Shown: positions 23,188 through 37,430, numbered from the stretch's first letter. The stretch is 64,000 bases of DNA from Phoenix dactylifera (GCF_009389715.1 NC_052401.1:4623530-4687529), one strand, 5' to 3'. The notes: generated from the sequence alone by a model not told the origin. Translations and numbers: made by a program.

Positions 23188-26100
23188 ATGGCTTCGAGGG
23201 CGATTGCCAGAGGGAAGAAGTACCTGCTGGAGCGCTTGAATGTACCTGCTCGTCCGTATTCTAGTTTTTCAAGTTTTGGACACGGCAGATTTGCACATGA
23301 TGCAAATACAAGGATTATGCATCCAGTCTCCGAGCAGAATTCCGACAATGCTGACTGTCAGAAGGAGCAGGAGGCAGTGGCAATAGCCAAAGAGGATTTG
23401 TTGCGCTTTTATGCAAAAGGGTTTCTTAAGCATCCACCAGGTGGAATTTTTGTTGCAAGTTTTGGATATGAGAGACAAGATTTCACTCTACCCTTGGGCA
23501 TCAGATGGTTGTCGCAGTCTGTTCACACTGCATCCACGGCTACAGCTGCTCAACCGGAGATGGGCGGTGGGGAAGAGCAGAATGAAGATCAGAACCAAAA
23601 ACAGATAAAAGAAGTATTGCCTGAGGAATGTGATCAGGCTGTGGAAGGCCTGAGCACAGCAAAAGCTAAAGCGAAAGCCAAGCAGATGCAAGAATCTCAG
23701 AAGACTACTCAATCAATCATGCACAAGTTCTGGGCAAGGATTCTGGGGATTGGTCCTGCTTTGAGAGCTATTGCCTCCATGAGCAGGTCTTGGCTCTTGT
23801 CTTTGAACTTTAGTTTAAGGCCTTTCTCAGTTCCTTTGCTGTTTCTGGCCTCTTTTCTTTCTAATTTTTCTATTGTTTGCTTTTCATTTTCTAAGGGAGG
23901 ATTGGGCCATAAAGCTTCGACACTGGAAGGATGAGTTTGTGTCTACCTTGCAGCACTATTGGCTGGGTTTGAAACTACTGTGGGCAGATATCAGGATTTC
24001 ATCAAGGTTGTTGTTGAAACTTGCTGGTGGAAAGAACCTCACCAGAAGAGAGAGGCAGCAGCTGACACGCACCACAGCTGATATCTTCAGGCTGGTTCCA
24101 GTTGCAGTTTTCATTATAGTTCCATTTATGGAGTTCTTGCTTCCAGTCTTCTTGAAATTATTCCCAAACATGTTGCCATCCACTTTTCAGGACAAGATGA
24201 AAGAACAGGTACCAGCTGCTGTTTATGCCATTGTGCTCTAGATATTGACTCATTAAAAGTTAAAATTCTTATACTCGAGTTTTAATATGATAGTCCAAAG
24301 GCTTATTCAGGACAATCTTGCTACTGAAGCTCTGTATCGTCTTCATAAGTTGGAGTGTCGTCTCACTGGTTCAATGCAGACAATGTCTGCCAAGGCCATT
24401 TCATTTGTTATTATTTTCTGTGTTATGTATATTTCTATGTAGTATGCTGTACAGTTTCCCTAGGAGGATGTTGGTCTTACTTCAGTCTTTTGACTTCTAA
24501 CTCGTAGGAAGCATTGAAAAGGAAACTTCAAGCAAGAATAGAGTATGCAAAGTTTTTACAGGACACTGTGAAAGAAATGGCAAAGGAAATCCAAACCTCA
24601 CGTAGTGGAGAAATTAAACAGACTGCAGAAGATTTAGATGAATTTTTGAACAAGGTAAATTGCCATTGGATTTAAACTTTTCTTTGATTAAATTGGCCAG
24701 CATGTGCTATGTTGTTACTTTGGTTTCTGATGTGATAATCATATGATCTGAGATGTTTGGTTTGCAATTAGGTCAGGACTGGTGCCCGTGTTTCCAATGA
24801 TGAAATTTTAAGCTTTGCAAAATTATTCAATGATGAGCTGACTTTGGACAATATCAGCAGGTTGTTTAACAGCTAATTTCTGATCTATTCTCTTCATTTG
24901 TTTTCTCTGTATCTTATTACATCATTGGCATGTCATTGCGTGCAGGCCAAGGTTGGTTAATATGTGTAAATATATGGGGATCCCACCATTTGGAACAGAT
25001 AATTATTTACGGTATATGCTTCGGAGAACGTTAGAAAAGTAAGTCCTATGGGTCATTCATGTCAAAGAACTCCCCCCCTCCTCGCCTCTTTTTTCTTTGC
25101 TCCCAAGCATTCAGTACTATATCTTTTATTCTCATTGTGTCGCCTCCAAACTTGATGAAAAATCTCATGTATCATAATTATAAATTTGACAAATCAGAAA
25201 AGGCTACATAAGGGCAGCACAATCTGTTATTTGCCTTATCTTATGTCAATAATTGGCTCTTACATGGATGGGTAATTGACTTGAGGGAAAAAAAGTAAGA
25301 GGGGGAAAAAAAAAAGCAAACATGTGGTATCCCACATCTGCATCCTGTTTCAGATTAATAATTGCTTGTCACAGATCAAGTAATTGCTTGTCCTGATCAG
25401 GAAAACAGAGATTGTAATTGCTGTACTTTTCATTTGGCAAAGCTAACTGACTTAATTGAATCTTTCAACAAGAGTTCATTAAAAATTTTTGTCTTATAAG
25501 CATTTCCTGCGTAATTGCTTGATTCTCATTTTGGAAATATGTGGCTGGCTTTATTATGATCTTCTTGTTTTAAGCATAAGTATGTAAGCTGTGCCTGAAC
25601 CCACAATCTACATGTTGGATGGAGCTGTGAAATTGCATTGCGGGCTTGATGATACATTTACATTTTAATTTTTAAACAAAGCATTTTTACTATTTGAGTT
25701 AGACGAAGGTGTTGGAACATGTTGGAAATCAAATTATAGGTAACTTAATGTTCAAATTTCATTTCATAAAACCTAGAAAATTATGGGAGCACTGAGACCA
25801 GAATGTCTTGAAAATTCTTGGACATAGGATTATTACTTGTCCTTTGTCTTCTATATATTTGCATGCACATGCCCATATAAAGTATCCTAAAGGATTGAAA
25901 ATTGTGTGTGTGGAGAAAGCAGTATCATCAGTAAAGTTGCTTAAAAAGACATAAAAAGGTTCATCAGGTGATGGAAGAAAGTGAAAGAAAAATTTATGCA
26001 GTGGAACTGTGGAAGAAAGAGGTTGTATCACTTACCTAAGAGGAGATTAATGGAAGGAATCGATTAATTAGATATGATGATGATTGGTAAAGAACTGAAT

Positions 26101-29100
26101 GTTTGTTATGAAGGAAACAAAGCCTCTGACCGAAAAAATGGAAACAGAACCATTGTGATCAAGTTAAAAGAGGATAACGAGAAACTTCTTTTTAATTAAA
26201 TTGCTGAGGGCAGATAATTGCACCTAGAGCTGGGAGTACTTGTCAGGTTATGGGAGACTGCACATGGTGGTCTGCAATGAAGTATGCAATGTCTATAGAA
26301 TTCCTTGTGTTGGGTATTTTGTTGGCACCAAGGTTTGAATGTAATTATTCTCCAAGTGCTGTAAGGGGAGGCTAGAGAACTTGGAGCAACTTATAAATAT
26401 GATGTAAAGCAATTGGTTTTGAGCATCCAATTTTCTTCATGCTTATTGGAGGTAATTGACCAGGGGACAGATTCAAGTCCTTGATTCTGACAAGTATATC
26501 CGCATTTTTGCTAATGATCCTGATTACAATATTGGCTCTAGTGCTGTTAGTGATTCAAAGAGTTGAAATTTCTTGGCTTATAGAGGATAGATTGGATTAC
26601 AAACTAGATGGAGAGTGATATATTTTCTTCTTAAATTTCACACTGAGAGGTACATGGCCAGTCAAGATGATTATATTGGTTAGTGATAGCATGTGATCAG
26701 GAATCGTATCTGGTAGACAACAAATAACTTTAAATGTTGGAAGAAAATGTTCAGGTAGATGAAGTGTACAATCAATCAGAGAAGCGATGCTGTAGAATTA
26801 TCATGTAGGTGGGAGGAAACAAAAATTTGACAATGTGCTGAGTTAAAATGATTTGGAAATAGCAGGATTTGACAGTGAAAGGATGGCCAGTGTGGGTGGA
26901 GATCAGTTGATGCAAATGGTAGATGCAAGCCAACAACTAGAGAAAATGTCATTTTTGAAGATAATTGCAATATTCATGTTAGAATTTTATTATTATTTTG
27001 GAATGCAGTATTTGCATCACAATTGGATAAGAGATATGCATGCCATGCTGTTGGGGTGTTATCTAAATTGTGTTATCAAACCACCATAGGAGGTAGGTTT
27101 TTAAGAGAGAATTTATATTTTTCTAGCTGCTTTTGCTTAAATTTGGTGTTTTGTGAGTCTATGATATTATTAGGTATAACTAAGATGCCTCGTTTAAAGT
27201 TTTTTGAAGTGTTGGCACTTTTGAATGCTTGGACATGGCAGGGCGTGATAACATAGCTAGATACTCTACTTTTACCTGTACTATTGATGTGAGTGAAAAA
27301 TGCCAACACTAGCACATTTTCATTTTTATTGGACATCTTGACACATTTGAAGTGACCTTAAATGCATCTAAGGAATAACTTAAACAACTTTTGAAATCAT
27401 GGCGTTGTATTGCTTTGTTTGTTAGATAGCATCTTCTTTTCCTCTTCAGTTCTCTTTTCTAATAAGAATCAAAAGAAAGGCTTTTATATGTAATATGTAT
27501 ATATATGTATATATGTATATAGATATATTGCATGTATGTTTGCTTTTATGTGTGTTTAGATATATGGATGCATGTGGATTTATGTATATATATGAATATA
27601 TGTATATGTGTGTATGTGTGTGTGTATACACGTATATGTGTTATGCAAGGTGTACCAACTGGCGACCAGTTTGGTGCGTGTTGTACCAACCTGATCTATA
27701 TTGGAATAGGGTGAGGGAGAGAGGGATGGGAGAGAGAGGACTCACTTGACCACGAAAATTCTAGTGCCAACCTGAGGAGGATGAGCTTGAAGAGGCCGAG
27801 GTGATGATAAGGCCCTTGCCACAGATGGCCACATCATTGAAGTGGATGCTAAGGTTTTCCTCTGAAGAAAGGAGGACCAGAACTCGAAGCAAAGGTCGAA
27901 GGAGGATGAAGAGGAAGATTGGGAGAGAGGGAGAGAGAGAGAGAGGGGAGAGAGAATAGGGAGTCAGGGAGGGGGGAGAGGACTCACTTGGTCACAAAGA
28001 TCCCGACGCCAACCCGAGGAGGATGAGCTCGAAGAGACCAAGCCGACAGATGAGGTCTTCGCTATGGACCAAAACCCGGAGCAGAGGTCAGAGGAGGCAA
28101 GAGAGGAAGATCAAGAGAGAGGGGAGAGGGAGGAGAGGGAAGGAGGGAGGGGGAGAGAGAGGACTCACCTAGCTATGAAGATCCTGGCACTTACTTGAGG
28201 AGGATAAGCTTGAATAGGTCAAGGCGACGGATGAGGCCCTCGCCATGGACAGTGGCGGTATAGGAGGGGGCGCTAGGGTTTTCCTCAGAGAATGGAAGGT
28301 TAGAACTTGGTATATGGGCCAGAGGAGGCAGGAGAGGAAGATCGGGAGAGAGGGAGAGAGGAGAAATGGGAGAGGAGGATCAAAGTAAGATTTTGCCATA
28401 ATGGTGTATACCGCACTGTACCAGACATATTGTACCTTATTGGTACCAAACCGAGACTCCATATGGGGGAAGGAGACATATTGAGTCTTGGTATACTAAA
28501 TTGACTCTCGTGTTGAGCATATCGATAGTGTACTAGCATAGTACCGATACAAGTTCCATTACTGAGACAATGAACCTTGATCGAAGATAGGGAGAGAGAG
28601 TGGGGAGGAGAGAGGCAAGAGAAATTCAGGAGAGATCGAGAGATGGCGAGAGGTTTCATACTGTTTCAACTTGCCAAACTGTCTCGATAATTGGCCAGTC
28701 TGATTGAATACACACCCTGAACCGCTTGGTTTGGAACGGTTCGGCGGTCCTTGTGTGTATTATGTATGCATGCGTATACATTGGTTATATTTATATATGC
28801 ATGTGTATGAATGTATTTGTATATGTGTATGTACGTGTATATGTATATGTGTGGGAGTGTATGATGTGTCCACATATCTAGATTTTTGGAGGTGGTTGTG
28901 TCTGACATTTAAAGATAGTAGGACACTTCGACACTTGGTAGTTGGCACACCTGCCAAGTGTGCAGGTAAGTCTGGGTATAATTATGGAAAATAGGGAGGG
29001 CAACACTGCCAAGCTCATGTGGTGTTTCACCTTTTTTATTGTTAGCTGTTCAACTTTTCTTTTAGCTAAACTTCACCTGGTTTCAATTCCATATTCTGAT

Positions 29101-32100
29101 GTCCGTTTTAGGATGCTTTTGAGCAGTTTGGCCAAATTATTTCATTTATGGTGTTGGGAGAGGATGTACATTGTAGACACATGATGCCTAGATGAAGAAA
29201 ACAGGCCTTGAACTAGGTGAAACTTCTTCCATCATGTTGTGGATTCACCCTTTAAATAGCTAGCTACTTCTAGTAACAAGTTTCATTTTGACTGGAACTT
29301 TCAAGTTTAAACCATGTGTTGTCTGATAATGTTGATTTGCTTAGTACGTATATTAGTGCATATTGCTGGATTGATTATGACTATTGATTGCGAAGGTTAG
29401 TTTGCAGTGATGCAGTAAGATGGGGAGTAATCTGACCGAATATGACCATACATAACTATTCTTTTTCTCAACCACTGGAGCGTTGCTTTATAAAATTTTG
29501 TTCACTATTCATCCTAGACATGCATTCCATTTAAGTACAAGCTCTTATTATCCTATGTTGCACTCTTTAAAATGACTTTTGCTTTATTACATACTGAATT
29601 TGGGAAGGTTTTTTAATCTGTTTTTTTTTTGTTATTGCTTGTGTTTTGTTCTCTCTGTTTCTGCTGTTTTGTACTCAATTTGCATGCTGGATTGCTGCCC
29701 TTCCATTTCTTAGCAGAATTCTTAGTTTTCCTTGGATTGTTAATAGTGTATTCCTGTTTTGTCTAGGATTAAAAATGATGATAAACTGATCCAAGCTGAG
29801 GGTGTAGAGTCTCTTTCAGAAGAGGAACTTAGGCAGGCTTGTCGTGAGCGAGGCTACCTTGGGTTGCTCTCAACAGAGGATATGCGTCAACAGGTTTTCT
29901 TAACTAGAACTTTGTTCTCAGCATGGTGATTTTCCAATAGTGTCTGGCATATTTAAGAATTTGAGTGCCCCCCATATGATAAATTTAAATATAAATGGAT
30001 TTGTAGTAACCTTTTGCTATGTCCATTCTACCGAAAGAAAAACGTTGGTACCAAAAATAGTAATGGTGCAGTGTGTGTGATTCATAATAATCCTTTTATT
30101 CTTTACATCCATGTTGTTGACATCTCAGCGATTCAATTGAACCGTAATAATTTCTATACCATGCTAATCCCCTCCATGCTTATTAGCATTTCTCTATTCC
30201 TTTATACTTACTTGTCTATTTTGTTATATATGCCTTTTAATGTGTACTTGCTTTCTATTATATTTCTAAAATCTCTATTTTTTCTTGTAATACCAGAAAA
30301 AGATAATCTTTTCTGATAAAAACTTTCCATGGTAATATTTGTATCCAGCTTCGTGACTGGTTGGATCTGTCTCTTAATCACTCTGTGCCATCTTCTCTCC
30401 TGATACTCTCAAGGTAATTACATATTAGGAACGGGAATATATTTGAGCATTTTTCTCTATCTATGTTTCTAAGCTGGTGAAATTTATCAGGGCCTTCCTT
30501 ATATCTGGAAAGATAAAACCTGAGGAGGCTGTTGTAGCCACATTATCATCTCTACCAGATGAGGTTGTGGATACTGTCGGTACTGGTTTGCCATCGGAAG
30601 ATTCAGTATCTGAGAGGAGGAGGAAGTTGGAGTTCCTCGAGATGCAGGAAAACTTATCAAGGTACTTTTATTTTGTACTTTGCAAGATCTTTTTTATGTT
30701 ATGAGCTGCAATAAAGAAGAGGAATGAAGGACATTGACAACTGTCTATCTAGAATTTATATGATGGGCACAGGTTACTTCCACTCTGAAGCAGTAAGTTT
30801 TTGCGCTTTGGGTACATGAAGACTTTGACATTGGTGTTTAGTGTATAATGCAACTAAGTTTCTTTGCTGGTGCATGCAGAATTAATAATACTTTGAACAT
30901 GAATCTCAGAATCCATTGTGTCTCATGCTCAGTCCTGTGGTAGAAATGACTTTTCTGCTTCACAATGGACACAATCTTTGATGAGTCTCCAGTATTATTA
31001 ATTCAATTTCATTTTCCTTTATTTCTTCGTTTTTTATAATATTTGAAAGGAGCAAAATACTACAGAAAAAACATCTTTGAAAGGTTGCAAGAGCTTAAGA
31101 TGACTATACATGCTAGCAGATAGGTGACCTGTTCTAGTGCAAACCAAAGTCAGTTTCAAGGATGCTGGTCTGTCCAAATGTCAGTGACATGAAAGTCCAT
31201 ACAACATGATTTTGCAATCCTGACAACTTGAAAATGAAATCCCCCCTGATATTCTCATAAAATATGATGTGGTTAGAATTCCAAGAATTCCTGTTTTATG
31301 TCTGCCAGGCATTTGTGGGTTTCTTCGTTTATGACTGCTCGCTAATTTTTTTGACCTTGGAGTCTACGGAGTGGTGTTAGAGAACTTATCTGAGAATTCC
31401 TTTCCTTTTTCCTGCTACCAGTTGGTTCTTTTGGTTTCTAATTGTGCTTGCAAAATTCAGTTTAACTGAAAGTTTTGGAGTCTATGACGTGTTGTGAAAA
31501 AAGTTGTTTTCATGCTCTCCGGATAGTCTTGCGGCAAAGTTGGAACAACATTTGTTTGCTTATATTACCAACATGGCCTAGTAAATGTAATCTATAGGTG
31601 ACTATAATTTGATTGAACTGGAGGCTTCTAACTGTACTCTCTCTTTTGTATGTATTGTCTGTGTATAACTTGCTTCCGATGCATTATTCTTTTTATGATT
31701 GTCAAGGCTTGAAGTACAAGTGTACCAAGACTCATGCCAATAATTACTGATGCGGTACAGTATGGTACTGTATTGACACACTAGTACACCTATTGGTGCT
31801 GGCACAGCTAAAGCGAGATGCCATGTGTCGGTATGGTACCACACTGAGGGATGTATTGGTACAGGTATGTTTGGCCAGTATGCACTAGTATTTATAGGTA
31901 CTTAAATCCTTGATAATGATTACTATTAGGGTTCCTTTGCATAACCCCTCCTATTATAGGTATCTTGGGTTTCCATTTGAAAGTTTATGGGATAAGAGTC
32001 TGCAAATATATAAGAATGGTTTTTTATATGCAATTAATCTATTACTGATGCATTATTCCTTCCTCTGTGATGTTCAATCAGAAAACCAGTCAATTGGATG

Positions 32101-34971
32101 GGCACATGTTTTTTTTTTTCAATTACTGCAATAGTGTTTCTTACTTGATCCTGAATATTTCTCTTGCATCTAAATTGCAATACTCTGGAGCCATTCACCT
32201 TATTGTCTAAGAAATTGCATGGAACAGATTTTTATTCTGAATGTTCTCCTAGAGCAGTTTTCCATCCTTCTGCATGGCATTTATGGGATATTAAAGCATA
32301 TTGTTTTTAAGTTGGAAACCAAAAGGTCATGTTGATCACATGCGCAGCTCTTATCTTGGTTTTATTTGTCTTACTAAACTAGTACTAATTTAACAATATA
32401 GTTTATTGATGCTTAGATGTTAATATTCTGCCGGTATTAATGTCTCTGTGCATCAAAATTTTTTAGGAGGAAGAGAAAAAGCAAGAGAAAGAGGAGAAAG
32501 CTAAAATCAAGGAGTCTGGGATCAGTGAGGAGGATGTGGCTTTGAAGGAAATGACATATCCTACTGGTAAGGAAGCAGAGGAGCTGGCGAAAGCAAAAAC
32601 ACTAGAAAACCAGGAAGAACTCTGTAAAATCAGCCGTGCGCTGTCTGTACTGGCTTCAGCATCTGTAAGACCTACAGTCGTCGAACTCCTTTCTTCCCCT
32701 CACTCTCTTTCTAGTTAAATATATGGCATTGATGCAAGCTGCTTTTTGTACTAATATTTGATGCTTAACTAATTTCTTGCAGTCAGTGAGCAGGGAGCGC
32801 CAAGAGTTCCTACGCCTTGTAAACAAAGAGGTGCATCTCATTTTTTCATGAATACCATGAAATATAACTACATCACTGTGTTTAAAATTTGACAGATATG
32901 ACTCAGCACAAAGAAATTATGAACATTAACGTTCCAGTTGGAAGTCCATTTCAATCTCTATGAATGGGGCTAGTCCTTCTTACACACAGCACCATAAACT
33001 TTGGGCTAATTGTTGTCAAATACAGATTAAACTGTATAATACCATGCTGGAGATGGAGGGTACTGAAGGTGAAGAAGAGGCTAAGAAAGCATACCGAGCT
33101 GCTAGGGAGAAGAGTGACCATGCGGCTGAAGTTTCTGCAGGGGGCAAAGTCTCATCAGCACTTATAGATAGGGTGAGGAATTTGTGCTTGTAGTTTCAAC
33201 TCATTCACACTTTGCCATTTTTTATCATCCTGCTTGTCTGAGTCATGCTATGCTGCAGTATTAAATGATGGCACTGCATTCTTTTATTTCAGAAACTTGA
33301 TGTGAATCAGATTTGTCGGCAGAATTTATTATGACTTGTTTTGTCTGATGACTCTGATATAAATGTTTCTTAGACTAAACTGGATTGGTCTGTCTATCCA
33401 TTTTCCACTATAACCAGGGTATCCTTCTGGTCTGCTGTTGGGCTATTAAAAACCATCTGATTTACAACCAGAGGAACTATTAGTATTGGTTGGATAAAGT
33501 GAATCAACCAGGTCATCCTTGGCTTGGCATGTGCTTTTTTTTTTATTATTAACAGAATGTCCAGAGTTGCAAATAGTGGCATTCATTACCAGCTCTTACA
33601 TTAGAATAACCAATTGACAAACTACTATTTTAGCAGCTAACTTTTTACAATAGAAGCGGTACTTCCATAGATGAATGCATATGTAACTGCACTCTGGCAT
33701 CGTCGGGTTCAACTGAATGACTGACTGAACCAGCTTGGGCTGGTCCAGCTGAAGACACCATTTTGATTGGATGCTCTGGTCCAGTTCGACCAATACTGTG
33801 TTGACGCTCAATGTTTTATTGCTTAAAAGAATTCAATTGCATATAATGTTGGAAATGGTTTGAAGTTGCATGATATGTTTCTAGGATTTTCTAGATATTC
33901 ATCTTGACAGTGATTTTGGTTCTTGAAGTTTAGGTTATTCATTTTCTGGTAACATCTGTATCATGTTGTTTGCCATGCTTCAGGTTGATGCCTTGCTACA
34001 AGAACTTGAAAAGGAAATTGATGATGTAGATGCGAAAATTGGTAATCGCTGGCAAATTCTGGACAGGTAATTATTGCATACAAATTTGTTCTGTGTTTTG
34101 CTAGGGTAGTACACTTTATGTAGTGGATTCTATTCAAGGCATTTGTATTATAAATGGAATTGTAACCCGTCTTGATATGCATTGTAACAACCTATGGTGG
34201 GTTGTGGCTTTATGGTTCTTACCCTGCTGTCCATTATCATTGCCGTTCGTCCCATAAGTTCTTGATCCTTTGACCAAATTACTTACAGCCTTTGTTATCT
34301 ATTTTGTTTAATTAAATTTATTATGTTTATGTCATTAAAAAGTATAAGAAGCGGAGCAACATATTTATCCCTTAGACTTGATGCTTTGTTCAGGAAGATA
34401 TTTATTATTGCTATATAAGTCTGGAAACACTGCAAATCTTTCTGCGGAAAAAAGTAGCGAGGCTTCTGACCAATTGAACTCTGAACCAAAATTTGAACCA
34501 AACTTATTAAATATATAACTTCCTGGTCGGCACATGACCTATGTATTGGGGAACTTTCTTTAAGCTTCTAGTTGGATATTGGTTGCAATTGATTACTCTA
34601 TTCTCACAGTAATAATAATTTTATCGCATTTAATCTTTTATCTGTAGGGATCATGATGGCAAAGTGACACCTGAAGAGGTAGCAGCTGCTGCCATGTACC
34701 TTAAAGACACTATAGGAAAGGAAGGTGTCCAAGAACTCATCAGCAACCTTTCTAGAGATAAAGGTTAATAGCTAGATCCGTACAAATCATTCTGCAGCTT
34801 GATCATACCTCTTGCTTAAATGAGCATTATATTTGTCACAGTCCACATAATCTATTTGCTAATTTTGCATTTTTTCAACTCGCAACAGAAGGGAAGATTC
34901 TGGTGGAAGACATTGTAAAGCTGGCATCTCAAAATGATGATGCCAATGGAGTTGAAGGGGAACGGCTATAG
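23188..34971 (+). CDS. LETM1: LETM1-like mitochondrial inner-membrane cation/proton exchanger (apparent 1-bp lesion in exon 8)
   Basis: Exons: 23188-23786, 23896-24208, 24508-24654, 24772-24860, 24946-25038, 29767-29893, 30349-30413, 30491-30661, 32467-32664, 32783-32830, 33026-33172, 33984-34066, 34648-34763 and 34889-34971. The total of 2279 nt is one short of 760 codons. LETM1 proteins exchange K+ or Ca2+ for H+ across the inner membrane and control matrix volume. Seen are a basic start ([17 protein letters not shown]) fitting a presequence, the LETM1 core ([17 protein letters not shown], residues 198-214), one membrane span (about 266-287) with its Pro residues, coiled-coil stretches, and a canonical EF-hand loop [12 protein letters not shown] near residue 693. 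The exon 8/9 phases clash: family members read LIK before the GT where this copy reads TTATCAAG, one A short. As written, translation stops at TGA 32543. Confidence 0.88.
25039..27480 (+). other. LETM1 intron 5, first part
   Basis: Intron 5 (25039-29766, 4728 bp) is by far the longest of this gene. This part looks like decayed mobile DNA: stop-interrupted frames, no recognised domain. The minus-strand frame 25759-26031 is not a known protein. Confidence 0.45.
27480..27645. repeat. Degenerate TA/TG microsatellite
   Basis: Alternating TATATG/TGTATA words run through this part of LETM1 intron 5. Similar TGTATG-type sequence is at 28757-28860. The ORFs here on both strands (Tyr/Ile/His-rich) are low complexity. 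Confidence 0.8.
27645..28760. repeat. GTACC-bordered composite repeat with purine-rich tandem core (LETM1 intron 5)
   Basis: Left border words GTACCAACTGG and TTGTACCAACCTG, and right-side GGTACCAAACCGAG and GGAACGGTTCGGCGG, enclose three degenerate tandem units starting at the GGACTCAC words near 27738, 27980 and 28161. The units share AGGAGGATGAGCTTGAAGAG-type sequence and end in GGGAGAGAG runs. Related elements are at 48440-48990 and 58840-59550. Confidence 0.65.
28761..29766 (+). other. LETM1 intron 5, last part
   Basis: TGTATG-type simple sequence (28761-28860) is followed by AT-rich sequence without a recognisable element, ending in the TTTTGTCTAG acceptor. Confidence 0.5.
30662..32466 (+). 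other. LETM1 intron 8 with a short GTACC-rich repeat
   Basis: The 1805-bp intron starts GTAC and ends TTTTTTAG. A GGTAC-rich patch lies at about 31705-31885 (GCGGTACAGTATGGTACTG, GGTATGGTACCACACTG). No additional exon that would cure the exon 8/9 phase mismatch was recognised. Confidence 0.55.
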
Positions 34972-37430
34972 TTGGTAAAATAGTCACAAATGCTCATCTA
35001 TTTCTGAACCTATATAATCCATTCTTTTCAAGACTTGTACCAAGATTTCTTAGATAGGTCTATAGCTAGTAGTCCCGTCTGCAAATTCTTCAGCATTAAA
35101 TTTATGTTTCACCCATGGCCTCCTACGGATTTTGTGCCTCAGTACAATATATGTTCTTTTTCACTGTAGAGTCAACTTTTGATTCTTTACTGCTACATAA
35201 ATTTTGGGAAAGACAGCTTATTAATGTAAAATAATGCAGCATAAGCGGAGCTTGTGGGGCGTAATCTTTTGGTTGACCAGTTATATCTGTTTGACATCTA
35301 TAGAATAAGAATCTTCAAGTAGAATTATCCTTATATTCTTTTTCTAAGCATGTCATTTGGTGCAGTTAACAGTTATTTTATATTCCATAGTTCGCTCATG
35401 ACTGAAACTTTCTGAGATGGTAACTTGCCACGTCGGGCCCTCTTCAGGTCTTCCTCAGAAAGTAGCATGGCAAAAAGCTTTTTGGTGCATAGTTATTTTA
35501 TATTCTTCTTCCTATATTTATAGTAAAAGATGATCGTATCTCCATAGTAATTTGTGGAGTTAAATGCCTAGCTTGCTGGTGCTCCTTTTTTTTTCTCCGA
35601 TAATGTCATGCCAATGCTTGCCCGAGCAGTGGAAGTGAGGTGCTGAATTATAATGTTCCTTTCTGATTTGTTAAAAAAAAATTCTCACCTTGAAGGAATT
35701 GAGAAGAATAATATCCATCAGAGATGTCCATGTCTTCAAAAAGACGAACAGAGCTAGTTTTATTTGTGGTTAAATATTTAGGTACTTTTGTTTGGGATTC
35801 GGCTTGGTAAACTCCTCTCCAGTTGCAAGATATTTTGTATGCCGGTCCTTTTGGTTGTATTTATTCTAGGATCGGATAATTGTGCCATCTTAGAAAAAAA
35901 GTTGCTATTGTTAGCTCATTCATTGGCTTCTGGTTAGATATCTCAGGCTGAACATATTATTTGGTGTGCCTTGGCTCAGATTCAACCCCCAAAGATCCCA
36001 ACCTGAAACTGACCAGACTGGTATAGATTCAGGTAACATCAGGACATAACCTCTGTGGAACAATATCCTATCAAAACTATTGTCAGATCATGATATTTTC
36101 ACTGATATAGACTCTTTATGGTTCACGGACTGATCTAACATAACCTCCAACATCGCCAGTTCATTCAACTCTCTTACACGAAAATTGGAGCACAGCTCCT
36201 GATCCCATGGTTTGAAACTACAGCTACCATATCAGTTTTAGGACTCCCTACATTGCATTATGTACAATATCCATTACATTATATATATTAGAGAAAAAGA
36301 TAATTTCTCTTATGATACATTATTTTCCCTAAATACATAGATTAGTTTCTGTTCTCTTCATTTATTCTTTTCCCCAAATAAATATATTAAATTCTTTTCA
36401 GAACTTAAATTTATTGTATCTATTTTCCCTCCAAAAATATTATACATCCTGAAAATATTTTTTTAAATAAAACAAACAGTAGTTAGAGTGAGTGCATCAC
36501 TTTATTTTTCTTAATTATTCATTGAGCCACCATCAAAACAGTCATTGTAACAATAATTACTTTAATTTTGTATAGTGCCTGTCTTTGCTACTCTAGTGAA
36601 ATAACTCGTAGCCATCGTTGTTGAAGATGTCATTTTTATAAATCCTTTTCTTTTCTTTTCTTTTATTTTCTGTTTTTAAATATTTGCGACCAAAAGCTTA
36701 CAAAAAAATTGAAAACAATTTTAGAAAATAAGAGAATTCCATCGTACATATTGTTCAATCTAGCTTATTTTTCTTCTTGGTATTTCAGAAAAAATAATAC
36801 CAAATCTCAGTCCCAAGGTATTACACTTTGAGTCAAAAAAAAAAAAAAGCCATGATGGTCGGAACTTGTTAGTACCTGGAGAAATTTCTTGAGGTTATAT
36901 GTTATGGTATTGACAACTCCGTATTCAACACAAAACAAATTCTTAATAAATGACAACAATTATGTCTTGCCATATAGAAGATAAACTTTTCATGCACAAC
37001 ATTGCTAGTATTTTTTGAAGTGCAATGCCATACGAACGTTAAGTTCAACATTCATTGAAATATCCAATGATGATAAAGATTTAAGATCATGCATGAAGAA
37101 GTGTGGAAAATATGTTCAAGTACGTAACGTGAGACAAATCAAATTTAGTGTGGAAAAAGTAAAATGTATATAATTTTCCTTCTTATTTTCCAGAGATGAG
37201 CCGGATATGAAATGAAATTTAGGGCTCCGAACCTCAAACGGGTATGAATTTGGATTTCCTAAATCCGCGACCACGCACGAGAGAGAACCCTAGACGACGC
37301 TGTATGCGGACGCCCGTATCCAACTTCTACTAGGCACACCGAGAGTGCTGCCAGATGGCCCGGTACGGGTCGGATGATATGGTCATGCGGACTCGCAAAT
37401 TCTTTCCACCAAAAACCCCCAAATCTCTTC
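34972..37430 (+). other. 3' UTR of the LETM1-type gene and intergenic spacer
   Basis: The first few hundred bases are probable 3' UTR with no single clear poly(A) signal. Bases 36230-37200 are strongly AT-rich. No gene is supported. Confidence 0.5.
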
